Assembly (NCBI GenBank): GCA_018716385.1
Contig: DVJZ01000029.1
Coordinates: 26,377 to 90,376 of the forward strand
Source of the DNA: Candidatus Enterenecus merdae
GTDB taxonomy: Bacteria; Bacillota; Clostridia; Oscillospirales; Oscillospiraceae
Reading direction: 5' to 3'
Length of the DNA: 64,000 nucleotides
The translations under genes were made by a program, and so were the position numbers. A model generated the notes under the pieces. It saw nothing but the letters and a program-made list of their open reading frames with translations, made no database searches and was not told the origin of the DNA. Positions 60,639-64,000 of this stretch are shown piece after piece (position 1 is the stretch's first letter; every line of letters starts with the position of its first letter).

Positions 60639-61486
60639 GGGGAGGATTGAAAACAGAGCTGTGGAAAGCCCTGCACAACCCCATGTTCTATGCCGCTCTG
60701 GCCATCGGATGCGGGATCACACTGATCAATGTGGTGGAGAATCTGGCTGTGGCGGAGGAGCTGCGCGCCTCCGTCCTGGCGGAGGACCATACCGGAGGAT
60801 CGCGCTCCCCCTGGGGATTTTCCCTGTTCTTTCTGTGGATGCCGGTGAACGGGATGAGCTACGGAAAAACGCTGTTCTATCTGGTGTGGCCCGTGCTGGC
60901 GGCCATGCCCTTCGGCTGGTCCTATCTCCAGGAACGCCGAGGCGGGCTGTACAACCAACTAATCATTCGCACGGGACGCAGCACCTTCTATCTGGCGAAA
61001 TATACGGCGGTCTTTGTCAGCGGCGGGCTGGCGGTGGCGGTGCCAGTGCTGTTCAACCTGCTGGTCAACGCCATGTTCTGCCCCTATGAGCTGCCGCACA
61101 TTTTGAATATGCTCCAGATTGGGGACGGCTATGCCCTGTCCGAGCTGTATTTCACAGCACCGTGGGTCTACGCCCTGCTCTGGTGCGGTATAGACTTTCT
61201 CCTTGGAGGTGCGGCGGCGGGGCTGTGCTTTGTGGTGGGGACCTGGCTCCGGCTCCAGGTAATGACCATCCTAACCCCCTTCGCGCTGCTTCTGGTGCTG
61301 GATGCCGCCATTGCGGCCATACGGGACAGATACGGCTGGAACCTGGAGCTGTCCCCCCTCCAGCTGGCGGCGTCTGTGCCCGGGCATCCCAATCCGGAAT
61401 GGGCTGTGATGGCCGCGTTCCTGCTCCTGGCGGCGGTGGGCTTCGGGATCGGATACTGGCAGGTGGTCCGTCATGAGTTGGCTTAA
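60635..61486 (+). CDS. ABC-2 type permease 1 of the lipoprotein/ABC cassette
   Basis: The 283-residue protein has about six membrane helices. The first follows a short amphipathic N-terminus (LKTELWKALHNPMFYAALAIGCGITLINVV). A loop of about 50 residues precedes SYGKTLFYLVWPVLAAMPFGWSYLQERRGGLYNQLIIRTGRSTFYLAKYTAVFVSGGLAVAVPVLFNLL, the common ABC-2 pattern in which an R-x-G-R-x-x-Y-x-x-x-K motif joins TM2 and TM3. It overlaps both neighbours. Substrate unknown. Confidence 0.82.
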   Translation: MRGGLKTELWKALHNPMFYAALAIGCGITLINVVENLAVAEELRASVLAEDHTGGSRSPWGFSLFFLWMPVNGMSYGKTLFYLVWPVLAAMPFGWSYLQERRGGLYNQLIIRTGRSTFYLAKYTAVFVSGGLAVAVPVLFNLLVNAMFCPYELPHILNMLQIGDGYALSELYFTAPWVYALLWCGIDFLLGGAAAGLCFVVGTWLRLQVMTILTPFALLLVLDAAIAAIRDRYGWNLELSPLQLAASVPGHPNPEWAVMAAFLLLAAVGFGIGYWQVVRHELA

Positions 61487-62300
61487 GCTGCTGCGCCACG
61501 ACCTGGGGTGCGGCCTGGTGCGCTGGCGGTATCTCCTGGTTCCCGCGCTGGTCCTGTTCCCCTGCATCGCCTGCCGCAGCGGGGCGGTGCTGACAGCCGC
61601 CCCCGGCACTTGGATGGACTACATGCTCTATTGTTTCAAAGGGGCAATGCCTATGAACGCTAGCTCGGAGCTGGTGCTGGCCCTGCCTACCTTCTGGGCG
61701 CTAGCCATGGCGGGCTGCCTGCTGCTCAACCTGGACTACCTGCTCTCTGACCTGACCCAGGCGGGGCAGCAAATCATCTTCCGCAGCGGAAACCGTCGGG
61801 GCTGGTACTTGTCCAAGTGCGTCTGGAACCTGTGCAGCTGCGGGCTATATATGACCTTGATCTGCGCCGCTGTGCTGGTGTTCACCCTGCTGTCCGGCGG
61901 TCAGGCGTCCGCCCAGAGTACGCCGGAGATCCTGGAGATCAACTTTTCAGAGCTGATGACCGAGACGGCCCTGCTCACCCCGGGGCAGGGGGTGATTGCG
62001 GCAGTACTGCTGCCCTTGATGACCCTCATGGCCCTGAGCATGGTGCAGATGACCCTGTGTCTGCTGCTCAAGCCCATCCTGAGCTTCGTCGCCTCCCTGG
62101 CAGTGCTAGTGTTGGCGGTATATTGCAATCTCCCGTGGATCCCGGGCACCGGCGCCATGGTCATCCGCAGCGGGCTGCTCCTTCCGGGGGGGATTTCCCC
62201 GGGCATGGCGGCTCTCGTTGCAGGGGGGATCATCCTGCTTAGCGCCGGGGTGGGCTGCCTCAAGTTCAAATACACCGATATGTTAGGGCTGGAGGAATAG
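61473..62300 (+). CDS. ABC-2 type permease 2 of the lipoprotein/ABC cassette
   Basis: A 275-residue, six-helix membrane protein with the same layout as permease 1 (IIFRSGNRRGWYLSKCVWNLCSCGLYMTLICAAVLVF corresponds to the R-x-x-x-R-x-x-Y-x-x-K segment). The two would form a heterodimer on one ATPase. The start overlaps permease 1 by 14 bp. No sign of damage. Confidence 0.8.
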   Translation: MSWLKLLRHDLGCGLVRWRYLLVPALVLFPCIACRSGAVLTAAPGTWMDYMLYCFKGAMPMNASSELVLALPTFWALAMAGCLLLNLDYLLSDLTQAGQQIIFRSGNRRGWYLSKCVWNLCSCGLYMTLICAAVLVFTLLSGGQASAQSTPEILEINFSELMTETALLTPGQGVIAAVLLPLMTLMALSMVQMTLCLLLKPILSFVASLAVLVLAVYCNLPWIPGTGAMVIRSGLLLPGGISPGMAALVAGGIILLSAGVGCLKFKYTDMLGLEE

Positions 62301-62303
62301 AAT

Positions 62304-62945
62304 ATGGAACTGCACATCAAACACGCCAGCAAATATATCCGCAAGGCCCTCATCCTGGACGACGTGAACCTGACCCTGCAAGGGGGAAGGATCTACGGGC
62401 TCCAGGGGCCCAACGGCTCAGGTAAGACCATGCTCATGCGGCTGATGGCAGGGCTGATCCGCCCTACCTCCGGCCAGGTGTGGATTGACGGGCGGCAGCT
62501 GGGCCGGGACATGGATTTCCCACCCTCCATGGGTCTGCTGCTGGAAAATCCCGCCTTTCTTCCCGGACACACAGGATTGAAGAACCTAGAATTGCTGGCC
62601 AAAATCCAAAATCGGATATCAGTGAAAGACATCCGGCAGGCCCTCCGAGATGTGGGGCTGGACCCAGATGACCGGCGGAAGTACCGCAAGTACTCCCTGG
62701 GTATGAAGCAGCGCCTGGGGGTGGCGGCGGCCATTATGGAGCAGCCAGAGCTCATTCTGGTGGACGAGCCTACGAACGCCTTGGATGACAAGGGTGTGAA
62801 ACAAATCTGCGCCCTGCTGCGCCGGGAGCGGGACCGGGGGTCGCTGCTGGTGCTGTCCTGCCATGACGCATCGATTTTGGAGGCCCTGTCCGACGAGATG
62901 TTCCACATCTACGAGGGGAAGGTGGAACGGAGGGTAGCGTCATGA
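62304..62945 (+). CDS. ABC transporter ATPase of the lipoprotein/ABC cassette
   Basis: 213 residues: Walker A LQGPNGSGKTMLMRLM, Q-loop region MGLLLENPAFLPG, signature KYSLGMKQRLGVAAAIMEQ, Walker B LILVDEPTNALD, H-loop LSCHDASIL. The signature is of the CcmA/BcrA-type importers/exporters that drive ABC-2 permeases, including bacteriocin immunity and bacitracin-type pumps. Translationally coupled to the following gene (ATGA overlap). Confidence 0.92.
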   Translation: MELHIKHASKYIRKALILDDVNLTLQGGRIYGLQGPNGSGKTMLMRLMAGLIRPTSGQVWIDGRQLGRDMDFPPSMGLLLENPAFLPGHTGLKNLELLAKIQNRISVKDIRQALRDVGLDPDDRRKYRKYSLGMKQRLGVAAAIMEQPELILVDEPTNALDDKGVKQICALLRRERDRGSLLVLSCHDASILEALSDEMFHIYEGKVERRVAS

Positions 62946-63565
62946 GCAAAAAGGCAAAGCGGTTTTTGCTCCTGGCCGCGATCCTGCTGCTGGCCGGAGG
63001 GTGGGCCTGGCGGTATACCACGCTCAACGACTTTTACGGCAGCCTGTATGCACAGGTGCGGGATACGTATCCCATGGGGGAGATTGTGCCCATTGGGGAC
63101 AGCGGCACCAAGTATGGGATGAACGCCGGGGGGTACAGCGTCCGGGTGGATGACTTCGCCATTTTGGACCTGCCGGAGTTTCTAGAGCAGATCTCTGCGT
63201 CAGAAGCGGATCTCACCTCCCTGCCAGACAAGGTGGCGGTGGTGTATGTCACCCTCTTTAATGAGGACAGCCAGGCCCCTGGGGTCAACTTGGCTGGGTT
63301 TTGGCTGCACGGCATCGACAATTACGCCACGGCAGAGTTTGGGCTGGTGGCGTTGGCCAACCCGGTGCTCCGAGCATCGGGAAATCCTGGCATCAGCCTG
63401 TCCCCAGGGACGGAATATTCTGTGGTCATCCCCTTCAGCCTCTACGAGCAATACTTCGGCATGGATACCTGGCGGAATTTGGAGGAGTACGACTTCTATT
63501 TCTGCATGTCCAACCCAGACGGGGAGAAGGATATCCGGTGCCAATCTGTAGGTGAGCGGGGATGA
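62942..63565 (+). CDS. Membrane-anchored extracytoplasmic protein of the ABC cassette (DUF5028-like)
   Basis: The 207-residue protein has an N-terminal signal anchor (RFLLLAAILLLAGGWAWRY) and a beta-rich extracytoplasmic domain: GEIVPIGDSGTKYGMNAGGYSVRVDDFAILDLPEFLEQ, VAVVYVTLFNEDSQAPGVNLAGFWLHGIDNYATAEFGLVALANPVL, SPGTEYSVVIPFSLYEQYF. The arrangement (T-L-x-N, pre-strand G-x-N-L, P-F) resembles DUF5028 proteins, from memory, often beside DUF5027 lipoproteins. It probably senses or binds the same ligand as the lipoprotein. Last gene of the cassette, followed by a terminator. Confidence 0.68.
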   Translation: MSKKAKRFLLLAAILLLAGGWAWRYTTLNDFYGSLYAQVRDTYPMGEIVPIGDSGTKYGMNAGGYSVRVDDFAILDLPEFLEQISASEADLTSLPDKVAVVYVTLFNEDSQAPGVNLAGFWLHGIDNYATAEFGLVALANPVLRASGNPGISLSPGTEYSVVIPFSLYEQYFGMDTWRNLEEYDFYFCMSNPDGEKDIRCQSVGERG

Positions 63566-63615
63566 GCGGTTGGGGATCTCTCTGGTTAACAGCTGCCTTG
63601 ATGCAACGCACCGGC

Positions 63616-63668
63616 AAAAGCGCGTCTGCGGCATAGAGCCTTGCCTCTCATGTCGCAGACGCGCTTTT
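63616..63668 (+). terminator. Terminator of the lipoprotein/ABC cassette
   Basis: AAAAGCGCGTCTGCG and CGCAGACGCGCTTTT are perfect 15-bp arms around a 23-nt loop, about 50 bp after the last gene. Confidence 0.72.
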
Positions 63669-63741
63669 GTATATGCTCCTGCCCAGGTAGGTGCCTGCCG
63701 CTATCTGCCCACCCCGGCCCGGCACAGCTCTTCCTTGCCGA

Positions 63742-63855
63742 ATGGATGAGGAGGCGGGCCTCTTGGAACACAGACAGATGGATGGGATGTCCAGAGAGGC
63801 GTTGATCGAGTGTAGTCCCAACTTCAGCCAAAAAGCACACCTGCCGCAACAGTAG
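63742..63855 (+). CDS. Possible 37-codon ORF, unrecognised
   Basis: MDEEAGLLEHRQMDGMSREALIECSPNFSQKAHLPQQ reads through without a good RBS. It may be a fragment of an element-backbone gene, or chance. It is listed because the 63669-63906 gap otherwise shows nothing. Confidence 0.2.
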   Translation: MDEEAGLLEHRQMDGMSREALIECSPNFSQKAHLPQQ

Positions 63856-63906
63856 TGGGTGAAAGGGGAAAAAGAACTGCCTCCCGGCACGAAGGGAGGT
63901 GAGAAC

Positions 63907-64000
63907 TTGAAACCTGACCGCCACTACGAGCACAAGCAGCACGCCTTTGACAGCTACTGCAAGAAGGTGCTGAAATACGAGGCGTACAACGGCTATCGTG
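63907..64000 (+). CDS. Sigma-70-like small protein of clostridial conjugative elements, 5' part (runs off right edge)
   Basis: A TTG start behind GAAGGGAGGTGAGAAC gives MKPDRHYEHKQHAFDSYCKKVLKYEAYNGYR, open to the window edge. This N-terminus (K-Q-H-A-F-D-S-x-C-K-K-V-L-K-x-E-A) is characteristic of a short sigma-70-like protein carried by many integrative conjugative elements of gut Firmicutes. It supports the view that the element continues to the right. Function within the element unknown. Confidence 0.65.
   Translation, partial: MKPDRHYEHKQHAFDSYCKKVLKYEAYNGYR

Larger units (their letters stand above)
51411..64000. mobile_element. Integrated mosaic mobile element (left end present, right end outside)
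   Basis: The region begins inside the phosphatase gene, is visibly AT-richer than the host up to about 57.65 kb, and then returns to high GC. It is full of truncated or shifted genes (AraC/CBM chimera, half MATE, short radical SAM, headless sigma factor, two broken secreted proteins) and ends in a small sigma-like gene found in clostridial conjugative elements. No integrase, relaxase or coupling protein is in the visible part. It is probably an integrative conjugative or mobilisable element, or layered insertions. That part is inference; the exact class cannot be named. Confidence 0.65.

Overview
The window reads as about 51.4 kb of GC-rich Firmicute chromosome followed by at least 12.6 kb of an integrated, mosaic mobile element that runs off the right edge. 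The host part carries spoIID, bofA with its usual DUF2508-type neighbour, a Spo0A-type DNA-binding domain, a V/A-type ATPase operon in the order ntpF-I-K-E-C-G-A-B-D, and thiolase plus AtoD/AtoA CoA-transferase genes. Together with the high GC this suggests an anaerobic, acid-fermenting member of the spore-forming Clostridia, probably a gut Oscillospirales lineage of the Flavonifractor/Intestinimonas kind. The placement is inferred from gene content, not from a marker phylogeny.

Layout, host part. 0-4.4 kb: 5' part of comEC (absent from the ORF track because its stop lies outside the window), divergent from pcrA. 4.4-12.4 kb: a nine-gene minus-strand aromatic operon, aroF - small conserved gene - aroB - aroA - ElaA-like acetyltransferase - aroC - gamma carbonic anhydrase-like - pheA - HAD phosphatase. 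It starts at a strong promoter and passes through an unannotated 32-codon leader peptide packed with Phe/Trp/Tyr codons and a terminator/antiterminator pair. 12.4-15 kb: cinA and thiI. 15-31 kb (mostly minus): small hypotheticals, a secreted stalk/deacetylase-like protein, a PfoR-like membrane protein with an orphan Spo0A-type DNA-binding protein, then a two-component system with HtrA and BirA, a CDF metal exporter, mltG with a U32 peptidase, a tiny Cys-rich peptide, a DJ-1 protein, a thymidylate kinase, TagA and GlnRS. 31.4-34.4 kb: a P-type ATPase behind what looks like a yybP-ykoY (Mn2+) riboswitch. 34.4-37.3 kb: thiolase and the CoA-transferase pair. 37.4-42.5 kb: AIM24-like protein, TrmO/TsaA, SpoIID, DUF2508, BofA and a glycoside-hydrolase-like protein. 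42.6-51.4 kb: the V/A-ATPase operon.

Mobile part. Just after ntpD a gene opens as a low-molecular-weight protein tyrosine phosphatase (MIKILFICHG) and changes after ten codons into unrelated, AT-richer DNA. I read this as the left junction of an integrated element; the rest of the phosphatase gene is not in the window. The element is a patchwork of broken cargo: an AraC regulator fused out of frame to the tail of a carbohydrate-binding surface protein, half of a MATE transporter, a RiPP-like operon (42-codon Cys-free precursor, FtsX-type permease, ABC ATPase, truncated radical SAM maturase), a decapitated sigma factor with its DUF4367 partner, two secreted-protein pseudogenes, and an apparently intact lipoprotein/ABC-2 transporter/DUF5028-like cassette. 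At the right edge a small sigma-like gene typical of clostridial conjugative elements begins.

The two most interesting items are the aromatic leader-peptide attenuator upstream of aroF and the small RiPP operon with an unannotated cysteine-free precursor. No tRNA, rRNA or CRISPR array was seen.
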